A stretch of 64,000 bases of DNA from Neoechinorhynchus agilis (GCA_051530055.1 CM121342.1:1178001-1242000), one strand, 5' to 3'. Positions 9,820 through 21,403 are shown, numbered from the stretch's first letter. Notes: generated by a model from the letters alone, not told the origin. Program-made: numbers and translations.

Positions 9820-11000
9820 CTCAACCTCCTGAGTAGCTGCGTCTTGGATTAAAATGTAGAAGCTGAGATCGGCCGTATCATACCCAAACTTTCGTTGCTG
9901 TGCCATAGGGTGAGCGCTCTCTCGGCTCACGAAGCGTTATTTTTGATAAAGAACGCACTCTTTATTCCGAAATTGTTAATTCAAACACAAGGAAGGATTG
10001 GCTAAGCCCGACGACAAGGTGAGGGCTTGTCTCGAGCGTATTTTAAATGTCCACCTCCCAGATGAGGTGTGCGACAATCTTCATTGCCTGTGTCATCTGG
10101 GGGGGAACGGGCATTCGGGCGCTAGTAGCCCTTGCCAGCCTTTCTTGGATCGTATGAGGGGAGTCAACCAATAGTGAAGAAAATTTTGAGGTAAATTTTT
10201 TGTCTTGACCAAGACTTTGTGGTGGCGGTTGAGGAATGGTGCCAGCAGACAGGCGCTAACCATGTTCCCGTGAATGGTCTCAGACAGCCGATCTGGGACA
10301 GACCTCTCGTCGCGAGAGCTCCCAGCTCTTTACTTTCAGGTTTTCGCGATGGGGTCGTCCGAGCTAGATTGTTCACGAGAATCGGGGCGTGGTTGGAGGC
10401 TGTTCCTCTGGCATCTGTGGGAACTCTTCTCACTGATGAGGTAACGAGTATCACAGCGTCCTTAAGGCTTGGTCTCCCGATATACACGCCGCTGTCGATG
10501 TGGGTCTTTGGTTGATGTTTTCGGGCGACACGGTCTCCTCTGCAGAAGGTCAGGAGGAAGGTTCTCACGCCATTCTGAGATCAATAGCGTAATTTCTCGG
10601 GCGTTGAGAACATCGAACTTTTCCAACATCTTGGAACCCACCCATCTTTGTCGACTGGACAATCGTCGACCTGACGGAATTTCGGTCTTTCCGTGGCGGG
10701 AGGGCAAATGCCTTCTCTGGGACGCCACGTTTGTGGACACTTTCGCAGTAAGCAACATTCCCTACTCTCTCGAAAAAGCTGGAGATGCAGCCTAACCAGG
10801 GGCCCACTATTTTGTCCCCTTCGGATTAGAGACGTATGGAGCGCTTGGCAGCTCGGCACTCTCTCTGCTCCAGGATCTCTAGAAGAAATTGAGAGAAACG
10901 ACCGGCGACGAACGAGCAGGTGTATTCCTGCGACAAAATATCTCGCTCGCAGTACAACGAGGCAATGTTGCTAGCGTGATAGAGACCGCCGAGTAAGGAG
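9820..11000 (+). mobile_element. 5'-truncated LINE copy with RLE domain
   Basis: Starts within the reverse transcriptase (LLSSCVLD, then ALFLIKNALFIPKL) and runs to the 3' end. It retains the part deleted from the 7-kb copy: a knuckle CRCGSLVDVFGRHGLLC (about 10492-10545) and RRPDGISVFPWREGKCLLWD (about 10670-10732), followed by DATFVDTFAVSNIPYS. A CCHC knuckle plus PD and D residues is the arrangement of the restriction-like endonuclease of R2-group LINEs. Several frameshifts and one internal stop break the frame. The final residues are read in shifted frames (about 10800-10990). Confidence 0.8.
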
Positions 11001-11298
11001 AGAAGCTCCAATTTTGCGGACGGTGGTGATTGCACGTTTTGTGCTTTATTATTGTAAAACCTTTTGCCGCTGAAAAAAACTTTTGGAAAAAATCGTAGTT
11101 TTATTTTATCCCAAGAAATTTGGTACTTTAAAATCCTCCTTAATTTCTAAGTATCGAATCTCCTTTTCAATTGCCTTCAAATATGAAATTGAGATTCCAA
11201 GCTTCTTTAAAATATCCGTCTCTTGAAAGATAAAATATTTGACACATTCCTATGAAAGAACTGGAAAATATAAGACTACGTTTAAGCGATCGAAGCAG
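11001..11298. promoter_or_regulatory. Upstream region of the DDX56-like gene
   Basis: About 300 bases lie between the LINE end and the helicase start. No clear TATA box or motif is visible. The frame is open upstream to 11239, but the first ATG is at 11299. Confidence 0.3.
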
Positions 11299-12825
11299 AT
11301 GTCAATGTTCTGCGATTATTTGTCCAGTGAGATTTTAATCCACTCCATTCCTTGGGATGAGCCACTTCCCGTCCAAAAACGTTCGATGGAGCATATCCAT
11401 TCAGGCAAAAACGTGTTTATACGAGCTCGGACAGGTTCAGGGAAGACAGCAGCGTTCGCTTTACCAATTCTCGATAGAATGCTCACCCAAGACGACATCC
11501 GCCGAGCGGTGTTCCTTGCTCCAACCCGTGAACTCACTAATCAAATCAAATGCGTTTTGAACGCTTTGCTGGACGGATTATTATCGGCTAAATACGAAAT
11601 CCGTCTGATTGACCTAAATGCATCGAATGAAGGTTACGAATCCTCACAAAAGGAGTTATTGATCGGTACACCTGCTAGATTCGCGTCCTTTTTAAAGACG
11701 AACAAAAATCGATTGGTCGATGTGTTGGTGATCGATGAAGCAGATTTAGTCATTGGAATGGAGCTTGATCGCGATTTGAAGAAGATTATCGAATCATGCG
11801 GTCGACCCAATCAGCTTATTCTTGTTTCGGCTACTTTGGATAAAAAAGGTTCCGAGGAGTTTGCAGAGATGATAACGGGCGGACCTTCAGCGGCTGTTCA
11901 TGTGTGCCAGAAACAATCACTTCCTGAGCAACTTGAACAATTTCGTATAGATTGCAATGAAGATCAAGACAAATACGTACTTCTCGTAGCTCTACTTAAA
12001 CTAGGCATCCTCCAACCTCCACCTATGATTGTATTCACAAGTTCGACTAATCGATCATATCGGCTAAGGCTTGTTCTCGAGAGGTTTGGTCTCAAATGCC
12101 TTACTCTAAATGCGGAGCTTCCTCGAGAATGTCAAATGCACACTGTCGACCAATTTAATCGTGGCGTTGTCGATCTTTTGATTTGTACGGATCAACGAGG
12201 AGATCGTGGACATGTTTGTCCTCGCGGACTTGATTTCCGATCACTCACGTACGTCATCAATTTTGATTGCCCTTCAACGGTTACCGAATACGTTCATCGT
12301 GTTGGTCGCGCTTGTCGTCTAGATGATAACGGAGCTGCTTTAACTCTTGTTTGTACCGAGCAGGAGCATAAAGCAATCAGTGATATTGAAGCGAAACTCA
12401 AAGATCTAAAGATCTTTGCTTATCCACGGGAAGAGGTAAGCGCCTTTCAGTATAGAGTCCGGGACTCGCTTCAGATGGCTTCAAAAGCTGCTATTCGAAG
12501 AACGAGAGCTCAAGAACTTAGAACAGAAATGATCGCTAATGAGAAATTGGCGCGGTCTTATTGGGCAGGGAATTTACGCGAATTGGAGTTGTTGAAAGAT
12601 TCAAGTCGACGAGTGCATCCATTACTAACATCTTCCCATCAAAAAGTGTTCAAACATGTACCTTCTTACATGGTGCCGAAGCATTTGAATGTAGTTACGT
12701 CCACCTCGAAAAGACGCGTTGTGAAAAAGAAGAAAAGATTTAGTGGAGGACACAGTAAAAGAAGCTGTGATCCCATGATGAATCCGAAAAGAGCTTTAAA
12801 AAAGATGAAAGATGGAACCGTGTAA
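11299..12825 (+). CDS. DDX56: DEAD-box RNA helicase, DDX56/Dbp9 orthologue
   Basis: Single exon, 508 residues; human DDX56 is about 547. Helicase motifs in order are a Q-motif-like PLPVQKRSM (residues 23-30), motif I ARTGSGKT (43-50), Ia PTREL (75-79), GTPAR (123-127), DEAD (146-149), SAT (177-179), FTSSTNRSYRLRL, then VI HRVGRACR (333-340). The C-terminal part (RDSLQMASKAAIRRTRAQEL, then VPSYMVPKHL) and the lysine-rich tail match the DDX56 family, which acts in nucleolar assembly of the large ribosomal subunit. The start is taken at the first ATG. The N-terminus is slightly shorter than in human, but the Q motif is present. Motif VI has Val-Gly and Ala-Cys where DDX56 usually reads HRAGRTAR, a mild divergence. 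The nucleolar role is inferred by orthology. Confidence 0.93.
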   Translation: MSMFCDYLSSEILIHSIPWDEPLPVQKRSMEHIHSGKNVFIRARTGSGKTAAFALPILDRMLTQDDIRRAVFLAPTRELTNQIKCVLNALLDGLLSAKYEIRLIDLNASNEGYESSQKELLIGTPARFASFLKTNKNRLVDVLVIDEADLVIGMELDRDLKKIIESCGRPNQLILVSATLDKKGSEEFAEMITGGPSAAVHVCQKQSLPEQLEQFRIDCNEDQDKYVLLVALLKLGILQPPPMIVFTSSTNRSYRLRLVLERFGLKCLTLNAELPRECQMHTVDQFNRGVVDLLICTDQRGDRGHVCPRGLDFRSLTYVINFDCPSTVTEYVHRVGRACRLDDNGAALTLVCTEQEHKAISDIEAKLKDLKIFAYPREEVSAFQYRVRDSLQMASKAAIRRTRAQELRTEMIANEKLARSYWAGNLRELELLKDSSRRVHPLLTSSHQKVFKHVPSYMVPKHLNVVTSTSKRRVVKKKKRFSGGHSKRSCDPMMNPKRALKKMKDGTV

Positions 12826-13176
12826 GCTTTTGTAGCTTTAAGAAAAACAAGTTTTTCGTTCTGAGGTGAAGATTTTTGTTTGTCGTTTAATTTAGTTCTT
12901 ACAAAATTGCTTTCCCCTTTTTAAGAGCTGACATGCAAATAATGCAGCTGAGCCGTTTCAAACTCTAAGAAAATCTTACAAACCGACTAAAATTATGCTG
13001 TTAAATCTAACGTTCTAAAATTTGTTGATTAAGCTTAAAAACTGATAAAACTTTATTCTAGTTCGCCGACAGATTTATACCAGTTTAATGTGAGTTTGAA
13101 AAAAATCGTCACATATTTATACTTATTCAATGTTTTCGTGTCACTTGATTTCGCATTTTTAGATAAGGTTCTAGCG
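12826..13176. other. Intergenic between helicase and ALG12
   Basis: 350 AT-rich bases. They should hold the helicase 3' UTR and the ALG12 promoter. No clear AATAAA is seen in the first 100 bases. Confidence 0.4.
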
Positions 13177-15442
13177 ATGTTCAACATAAAATCAGGTAAG
13201 AATTCGGTTAAACTTTGCTACATTAAAATGTTTCTTAGAGCATCGAGGAACATTCTATGTCACAGTTGGCATTTTCATACATCTTTTGATTTGTCCTTTC
13301 ACAAAAGTCGAAGAAAGCTTTAATATTCAAGCAATTCACGATGTTCATAAATATGGATTTAATATAAAAAAGGTATTAAATTTTTTAATTTGTTTTGATT
13401 TTTGAAAAATAAAAAACACAGTATGACCATAAAGAATTCCCTGGAGTTGTGCCAAGAACATTTGTGGGATCGGTGCTTATCGGGATAATTCTGTACCCAT
13501 TAAAAGTGCTCCCGTTTATGAATGGATACATACTTCAAATATTGGGTAAGTATATGCATTTTAACTTATTTAAAATGTATCTTTAGCACGACTATTCCTG
13601 GGTTTATTCATCGCATTGGGCTTCTATAAATTCGCAAAGTCAATCCGAGAGGTCTTCGGAGATCATAGTTGCGAAATGATGTCTCTCATAACGGCTTCTC
13701 AATTCCATTTCTGCTTCTACGCATCACGGACAATTCCTAACATTTTCGCTTTATCAATAACGCTGATAGGAACGTCGTTCTGGATCGGACACATGTATCG
13801 ACTTTCTCGTCAAATGCCGATAATCGGGTTTATCGCCAGCGCTACATTCTCTATAATAGTGTTTAGATTTGACACGGCTCAATTTTTTGCGCCATATTTT
13901 GTTATTGTATTAATCGATATCAAACGAGAATACGGTTTGTCTGGATCGACATTCTTGATTTTTATAGGAATTTTAATGACTCTGATAACAATAGGTATTG
14001 CTTCTATTAATCTTTAAATAATTAATCAAGGTGTTCAGGTATTACCGTTGCTGTTGATAGTTTGTTATGGGGACGTCTTTTGTGGCCAGAAGCAGAAGTG
14101 TTCTACTTTAACGTGATTCTTAACCAAAGTCACAAATGGGGTGTATCCTTTTGATTCATTAACTTGCAATGTAAATTTTAAGACATTTTCATTGCTGTAA
14201 AACTGCTGGATTTCGTTCGCTTAGGATTAAAATAACGACGAAAAATATCCATACGTTGTAAAATGATTTTTAGGGAAATTTAAATTCATTGTATTAGACA
14301 AAAATCAAGAAAGCGTTCTAAAAATGATATTAATACACAGAGTCTATAAATACTAATTAATTCTCAATAAAAATAGATTACTTTTTATCGATGTTTGGAA
14401 AAAATCTCTGTGGTTTTCCAAAACCCTTCAATTGAAGCGTTTTAGCAAAAAAAATTTCTTCGCAAACCTTTTGTGACTGCAACGATTGATTTTCTATACT
14501 TAAGAGGAAAATGAAATGAGTATCACTCAGAAATGAATGCATGCTTCCAGGTTTAAATTTTTGGCTGCCTGATAAATTTCCAAAGCGACAAAAGCAAAAA
14601 ATATGATTATGCTCGTCTTAGAAACGTATCTAATATTCAAGCACATTTACCATTATAAAGATATAATCTTATTTTCCTTAAGCCTTAAAACATTAGACCG
14701 AGCCATTTTTGTGGTACTTTTATTCGGTCCTTCCTAGAATGCTGCTTACAAGCATGATCTTACTACCAGTTGGATTATTGTTAGATCAACGACTGAAACT
14801 TTTGGTTGTGCCATCAATCATTTTCGTGTGCATATTCTCTTTTCTACCTCACAAAGAACTCCGGTTTATCATCTATACAATTCCGATTCTAAACACAGCT
14901 ATCGGGGTTGCGTTAGCTGCATGGTAAATTTTCATGCTGTAAGTTTCAAAGCCGAAACTCAATCTTCGTTTAGGTATAAACGATATCAGAAATCAAGGCA
15001 AACCTTTAAGAAGTTTATCTTGCCTATAGCATTCATTATTGCGAACATGGGTCTTACAGTCTTCTTTGTGGCGGCATCCAAAAATAATTATCCAGGAGCA
15101 GAAGCTTTATTGAGTTTAAAAACCGCTATACCTGGACGTGTATACGTAGGCAACATGGCTGCACAAACGGGAGTTACTCGATTCCTTGAGGATTATATGG
15201 GGCAAGGCTGGATTTTTAATAAAACTGAGGGACTTAGCGCGGATATTATAACTAACAATGGATTTGATTTTTTGTTAATGGATTATCCAGTAAATTTTTC
15301 TGGATGCAAAGAGTGTGAACAGTACACTTTGAGATGTTTAAAGTTTTCATTTGGAGGATTTGAACGGAATCTTAGTACGATCCTGCAGAACTTGGATTTT
15401 ATCAAAAGAGTGCCAAGTGTTGCCATCTACATGAAAAAATGA
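13177..15442 (+). CDS. ALG12: ALG12 alpha-1,6-mannosyltransferase (7 exons)
   Basis: Adds the eighth mannose to the dolichol-linked N-glycan precursor in the ER membrane (family GT22). Exons by GT-AG and frame: 13177-13195, 13239-13372, 13422-13545, 13587-13994, 14039-14142, 14697-14923 and 14974-15442. Together they give 494 residues, against 488 in human. Introns are 43, 49, 41, 44, 554 and 50 bases. Matches to the family include [11 protein letters not shown] (25-35), [10 protein letters not shown], the [15 protein letters not shown] block and [10 protein letters not shown] (about 314-322), plus [10 protein letters not shown] near the end. Many hydrophobic segments fit a multipass ER enzyme. 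The first exon is tiny and its ATG is the least certain part. An AATAAA lies at 15463-15468. Confidence 0.93.
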
Positions 15443-15462
15443 AAATTTTATGTGGGTTTCAA

Positions 15463-15468
15463 AATAAA
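15463..15468 (+). terminator. Polyadenylation signal of ALG12
   Basis: AATAAA lies 20 bases after the stop codon of the ALG12 gene. Confidence 0.6.
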
Positions 15469-15785
15469 GTTTAAGCGAATGAAAAATGATGCTCTTTGGG
15501 ATTCTTAGAAAGGCGAATAGGACCTTTGTAAACGGATTAGCGATAAATATGACATTTTATGTTAACGAAATTCGACACAATTAGTTTGACTTTATTGTTT
15601 AAAAATGACAAACCAACAAAACTCGATTATAAAATAAAGTCCCAATCTAGGTACAAAGATCATTTTATATGTTGGATTTAATTGTTATTTTTATGTAGTG
15701 ATCAATTGAAGGTTATATTCATACGCTAATGCCCCGATCACAATACCATCGCGGCGTATGCGTCAAACTACGGGAAAAGAGTCTA
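15469..15785. other. Intergenic
   Basis: AT-rich with no gene seen. Confidence 0.4.
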
Positions 15786-15983
15786 AACTTCGCCAGCTTT
15801 AGAGAAACAACAACTTAATGCCAGCGTTCAACTACGATAAGAACGAAACCGAACTTCGCCAGTTTTAGAAAAAAAACAACTTGGCGCTTCCGCTCAACAA
15901 CGGAAACAACGAGACCGAACTTCACCGTCTTTAGAAAAACAACAGCTTGGCGCTTGCGTTCCACGACTAAAAGAACGAGACAA
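15786..15983. repeat. 66-bp minisatellite, three copies
   Basis: The phrase AACTTCGCCAG (or AACTTCACCG) recurs at 15786, 15852 and 15918, an exact 66-base period. Each copy is followed by TTTAGA, an A-rich run and an AACAACTTGGCGCT-like segment. Divergence between copies is about 15-20%. The period is a multiple of three, and an incidental frame crosses it on the minus strand (16115-15894). Confidence 0.8.
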
Positions 15984-16406
15984 TGCCCCTTTTACCAAGT
16001 ACTCAAAATTCCCCATCCGGCATATATCTGCTAGGTAGCCAGTCATCTTCTTTAGTGTTTCCCAATGTGTCACTGACACCCAACCAAGCGATGCAAAAGT
16101 TTTACAAACGTGCAAATTATTGTGTTTGATGAGTACACAATTGCTGCACTTATTATGCTACTTGGTAATGTTGAACGTCCTCGGCTGTAGGTAAATTTAA
16201 CAAAATATTCTAAAGGCAATGATGTTGGTTAAGAGAACCAAGCGGGCAACAAATGTAAAAATTGCTATACGTTTGTAAGAGGCAAAGGCTGTTAGAAAAG
16301 GCAAAAAAGCATTAAAACTAGAACTTGGTGATTCCATACAATATTGCATGGTCGTCATAGCAATCATTTTTATATTTCCTCAAACAAAATTGTATATGGG
16401 ATCACA
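15984..16406. other. Intergenic upstream of the PKA-R-like gene
   Basis: AT-rich and presumably the promoter and 5' UTR of the next gene. No specific element recognised. Confidence 0.35.
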
Positions 16407-17879
16407 ATGGAGTTTATTTTTGAATTAAAGAATGCTGATATTTCAACGCGAAGACGAGTAGAGGAAGTTCTTGAACCATTCGTGAACAAAGTGATGTTAT
16501 CAAACCCTTCCAATGTTGCAGAATTTGGTTATGAGTATTTTAAAGCACTTCGCGTACAGCGTGATGATCAGCGACGGGATAATCGGAGCCGATTGACAAT
16601 CATTGGTGAATCATTTGATCCAACTACGGACCGTTTTGTTTTCAATGAGAAATTCGCAAAGTCCGCTAAAGATCGTCAACTCGTTTTACAAATTATTCCA
16701 CAGATATTTATGTTTTCACAGTGTTCAACTGATGAATTGAACATGATTCTAAAGCTGATGAAATCGACCAAGTTTAACAGGAACAGTGATATTATCTCTA
16801 AGGATGAATTTGTGTCGAATTTCTATATTGTATATGAATGTGTTGATTTTTGTCGTTCATAGATGTATTCCGATTTAAATCTGCGACATTTCCAGGTTAC
16901 ATCTTGATTAGCCGCCACTATAGTCGAAAAATTAAAAGGTGTTTAAAGTTTTTGAGCCGAACCTCATACACCCACAAATGGATTATTGGCCTATTTTTAG
17001 CCGTAAAAATTGTAAGTTTTATTGTGTTCTTCATAGAGCTGAATTTTTTGATTCTATTTTTTATATGTTTAGATACTTTGTGATCCAAAACATATCCACG
17101 TTTTTTATCTATAAGAAATACTTTTCGTTTTAGGGCACATAAACCCGTGCATAGGACTTAAATTCATTTAAGAAGGTTAACTCCACATTAAAGATCAAAC
17201 GATACCCTAAAACCTAAAAAAATCTTCAAATTCAATAGCTGCAGGTGAAGTCGTGAGTCCTGAAACAAAGGAAAGATTCGAACGCGGAGCTTACTTTGAA
17301 GAAATGGCACTCATACATACCTACAAGAGTGATAAAAAAATCAAATCACATTCAAAATTCGTAAGGCTTTTACACCTCGATGGATTTTTGTTCCGGCGTT
17401 TAATAAGAACAAACGCTTATGAAAAGTATAGACAAAAAGCGGAAACGATTCGGAGAGTTCCTTTGCTGAAGGAGCTTACAGGTCTTGAGGTTACGCGAAT
17501 CATCGATCTATTCGATGAGTGGAAATTCGGAAAAAACGAAAGGATTTGTAGAAAAGGAGATAGGAGTGACTGCGTTTTCTTTGTACTTGAAGGTTCTGTA
17601 GATTTACTAACTCAACAAGGGTCGGTAAGCACGAAATATAAAACTTGCTTACCGAACGATTACTTTGGTGAATTGTCTTTAATCTTCTATATTGAATGGC
17701 AATATACTGCAGTGACAGGTGATGAAGGCGCAACTTTAATTGTGTTAGGTGTGGATTCATTTGAACGTTCTTTAGGGACTAAGTGTATTGAGATAATGAA
17801 GAGAAATCGAGCGGAATTTGGAGAAATTATGCTTAAGATTAAGTCGGGGTTGTTAATTGATCCTCTTCATTTTCGATAA
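16407..17879 (+). CDS. Divergent PKA regulatory subunit, degenerate cAMP sites
   Basis: Two exons, 16407-16839 and 17245-17879, give 355 residues; the 405-base intron is inferred from frame and GT-AG. Residues about 17-50 (VEEVLEPFVNKVMLSNPSNV then EFGYEYFKAL) look like the RIIa dimerisation/docking helix pair. NRSRLTIIGESFDP occupies the place of the pseudosubstrate linker. Two cyclic-nucleotide-binding folds follow. In family members each phosphate-binding cassette reads like FGELAL...PRAA. Here the first reads YFEEMALIHTYKSDKK and the second YFGELSLIFYIEWQYTA, so the phosphate-contacting arginine is missing from both. cAMP binding is therefore unlikely; a docking or constitutive inhibitory role is inference. 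The C-terminal LGTKCIEIMKRN matches the PKA-R ending. Confidence 0.8.
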
Positions 17880-18149
17880 AAAGTCTGTTTTTGCGTGGTA
17901 AAATTTTTTTTCCAATAAGCTAATTTAAGATTCCTCTAAAAATACTATCGATAAAGCTGAAAACAAAAGGGGACTATAACATAAAAAGACCCGAATTCGC
18001 AAAGGACGCAGTATCTTTTCTTATAGTTTTGTTATTCATGGATATAATCAGCATCAAAATTGAATGCACAGTTAAAAATCCTTAAAAGACAAAGTCATAC
18101 ATTTTTCACTTTTTTCACTAATCGTCTCTCTAAGCGGCTCCACGAAAGT

Positions 18150-20945
18150 TTACCTTTTAGGTGCCTGCTCACCTGAAGATCTTGCAAATCTAATGCCTGT
18201 TCCGAATCCTAGTCTACTTGAAGGCGAACTTTGAAGAAGACCCATCGACTGATCTGAAGAGTAAATATTGGGTAATTGGGAAATCGCTGAGGAGCTACTG
18301 CTGAAAGGAGACATTGGTGAGTAGATGTTTCCAGAGACTCCAATTCCTGGTGCCGTTTGCTGACTTAAAGAAGACATCATGGGCATTTGTTGCCTCATCA
18401 TTGGCAGTCTGCTTAATGGAATTTCCCTTGTATTAACCATCTCCATTTCAGTCACATCCTGTTCTACGTTTTGTTGATGAATTGTAGTCGGTTGTGCATT
18501 AATATTCATCAAGCCTAAAGGCTGCATTAAACTAGCCATACCGCCCATAACTCCCATCGCAGGACTAAGCGGTATTTGTTGTCTCATCATTGGCACTCTG
18601 CTTAATGGAATTTCCCTTGTACGAGTCATTTCAACTTCAGTCACATCCTGTTCTACGTTTTGCTGATGAATTGTAGTCGGTCGTCTATTAATATTCATCA
18701 AGCCTAAAGGCTGCATTAACCTAGTCATACCGCCCATAAATCCCATCGCAGGACTAAGCGGTATTTGTTGTCTCATCATTGGCAGTCTGCTTAATGGAAT
18801 TTCCCTTGTGCGAGTCATTTCAATTTCATTCACATCCTGTTCTACGTTTTGCTGATGGGCAAATCTCGCTTGTGGATTTAAATGACCCAGTTGGACAAAA
18901 GTAGGAACATTGCGACTTCGTTGTCTCATCAATAGTGGTTGAATGTCTGAAAATGGGACGATAGGCGCATTTCTCATTGCTGGAGCAATCTGCCCACTTG
19001 ACGTTGGCACAATCCCTCGTGTATACGGGATTGGCACAATTTTATCAGTCCCAACAGGGACTGGGATTTTTCGCTCATACGGAATAGCGATGGGAGTATC
19101 GATTGGATAATATGATTTGACAATCCTGGGTACTGGCACAGCTTGATGCCTTACAACAGGAACCGGCACTGGTATACGTTTCTCGATGGGTATTGAGACT
19201 GGTTGTTTGATGATGTGGTAGTAAGGCACTTTTTGAACCAGAGGGACGGGTACCTGTTCAAATATGGGAACTTGAACTGGCACACGTGCCCGCACTGGAA
19301 CGGCCACTTTCTCGTAAATAGGCACTTGAACCTGCATTTGTTTCACAATTGGAACAGGGATTTGCTTAATGACTTGAACAGGAGTCGGTACGTATTTATC
19401 AATCGGGATCGGAACCCTATTGAAGCGTTCCGTTGGGATATATATGTTCTTTGTGACAACAACGGGTACTTGATTGATCTTTTGAATCGGTATTGGAACA
19501 TCCTTGTTCACAATGACCGGTACCGCTTTGTATTTTGGAATATGAATCCGCACTTCCTTTTCGACAGGGATCACAACCGGTTTGTAGTCAGTCACATGAT
19601 AAGGAACGTCTTTCACAATCGGAACAGGAATTGGTTTATCGATATAATGGGGAACTGGAACTGGTTTTGACACTTGTACTGTAAAAGGTTTCTTTACGAT
19701 TTGTGGAACTGGAATCGATCTTTCGACATAGTAGGGTTTCGCTCGATAAACCGGCACTTTATAAGTCACCGGGGTATCTATTGCTTTCACTACTGGTCGT
19801 TCCACTTTTATGTGGAGGGGAACATTCTTTGTTATGGGCGTAATAACCGGTCTCGATACAGTTATAGGCACCGGTACCTTTTTAGTGACAGGATAAAAAA
19901 CCGGACGTGTGATGGGAATATCGATTTTAACATCTTTTACTTTAGGTCTTAGTCGCGTCTTGCCAATCAGTTGAATATTGTCGAGATTTGCAAATTTAAA
20001 ATCGTCCTCCAGTACGACTTCCCCATGAGCCAAATCAAACGGTCGACTTTTGTCTTTGTCCGTGAATTTGTGCGAATTATCAAAATCTATAATAGTTTGA
20101 TGATCCAACTCATTATCCTTGTTCAGTTCTGAGGTCTCGCCAAACGGTTTTTGTTCCTTGTTCATAAATGCTTGCAATTTTTCAAAATCTAAGTTTGCTT
20201 TAGCGTTGAATTCTGCTACTGGGTCTGATATTTGACCATAAGCGATCGGCTTCTTCATTATCATATTCGTCTGACCAAATCGATCCGTCGCTCCAAGGTC
20301 ACCGATTGTCATAATTTTTCCACTTGGAACGTTATTAAAACTATGTCCCGAGCCAAAACCAAACTGTTCGCTTGATCCACCCAGATTCCCAATTATGTGA
20401 GCAGTTTGAGCTCCTGGTCTGATTGCACCGAGAGGTCGCTGACCACTTTTATATACATTGACTGCGCCGTCGAAATTCTCCTGGCCACCAATTGTTAATA
20501 TTTTTCCCGGCGGAATGTCATTAAAACTATGCCCTGATCCAAAAGCAAGATGTTCGCTTGATCCACCTAGGTCTCCAATTATGTGAGCAGCTTGACCGTC
20601 TGGACCGATTGCACTTAAAGATTGCTGACCACTTTTATATACATTGACTACACCGTCGAAATTCTCGTGACCACCATTGTTGAAGTTTGACATTCTCAAG
20701 AATGGAGTTTGGAACGCGTTACCGAGACCAAACGATCCATCACTCATTTCTATTGCCTTTGCGATTTCTAACTCATTGCTCGTAAGAGCCGTCACATCGT
20801 CAATGCGGTTTATTTGCTGAGCCACAGGCCAGCTATGGACTAAGATAAAATTTTAGTTGATGATTTCTTAAAAATAAGACCTACTTAATTGATTCAGTAT
20901 TAAAAGTACAAAGAATAAATGACTGCTTATAGCATTCATGATCAT
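18150..20945 (-). CDS. Secreted Pro/Val-rich repeat protein (2 exons)
   Basis: Exon 1 is 20945-20885 and encodes MIMNAISSHLFFVLLILNQL, a clear signal peptide. A 45-base intron follows, then exon 2 from 20839 to 18150, giving 916 residues. Mature layout: two ~63-residue repeats around ENFDGVVNVYKSGQ and FGSGHSFN; a ~330-residue block of short repeats of the VPVPI-x-VPYHV type with alternating Pro and Val; then three ~60-residue repeats with HQQNVEQDV and TREIPLSRLPMMRQQ. The C-terminal repeats are near-identical in DNA, so they duplicated recently. Such Pro/Val arrays occur in structural extracellular proteins such as cuticle or eggshell proteins. That role is inference; I recognise no named family. 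Confidence 0.85.
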
Positions 20946-21109
20946 TGAAGTTTTGCACAAACGCAACAAAGGTTGAATGTTCGCCAACAATGTGCATTTT
21001 ATTTGCCTTATAGTAATTCGTCAAACGAAAAATCGATATTTGAATAAATGGCACCACCTATAGTTACAATTTGACTGTTTCGGGTTTTGAAGCTTTATCA
21101 AGCGTTTCC
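20946..21109. promoter_or_regulatory. Shared divergent promoter region
   Basis: Only 164 bases separate the start codons of the Pro/Val-rich protein (minus) and the small secreted protein (plus). Both products have signal peptides, so a bidirectional promoter with shared tissue control is plausible. No specific motif is proven. Confidence 0.4.
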
Positions 21110-21403
21110 ATGCGTTGGTTATTTCTTCAACTTATGGTTGTCGTTGCTCTCATCAGCTGCGGAATCGCAGAGGATGTGGATACTACTGACCATCCCAAAA
21201 ACAGTCCTACGGGGACCGCAAAAACAAGACATCGATCAACTGAATCAGAAATGTTCCTTACTTTTGCTCCTGGTCACGATTCTCAATCTGATGAGTCCAG
21301 AAACAATTATCCGGAGGAAGGGAAAATATCGACTGATACTGAAGACGTTAGAATTTGCGTCCTATATAAAGGTGGCAAATGTAAACGAAATGCTAGGGAA
21401 TAG
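21110..21403 (+). CDS. Small secreted protein, 97 aa
   Basis: Starts at ATG 21110. The first 20 residues, MRWLFLQLMVVVALISCGIA, form a strong signal peptide, with a cleavage site likely before EDVDTTDHP. The mature part is polar and rich in Asp, Glu, Thr and Ser, and ends with two close cysteines in CVLYKGGKCKRNARE. I do not recognise a family. It lies head to head with the Pro/Val-rich secreted protein. The short conserved-looking Cys loop near a basic end could be a peptide-like module, but no amidation signal follows it. It appears to be a single exon; a frameshifted ORF over the same stretch is a shadow. Confidence 0.6.
   Translation: MRWLFLQLMVVVALISCGIAEDVDTTDHPKNSPTGTAKTRHRSTESEMFLTFAPGHDSQSDESRNNYPEEGKISTDTEDVRICVLYKGGKCKRNARE

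Noticed and set aside
16850-17133. Frames inside the PKA-R intron resembling membrane segments
   Set aside because: The flanking exons join in frame across the gap and restore the cyclic-nucleotide-binding fold, so these are intronic.
18150-20825. Plus-strand frames at 19203-19952 rich in Asn, Arg and Trp
   Set aside because: They are antisense shadows of the Pro/Val-rich protein repeats; their composition follows from the complementary strand.
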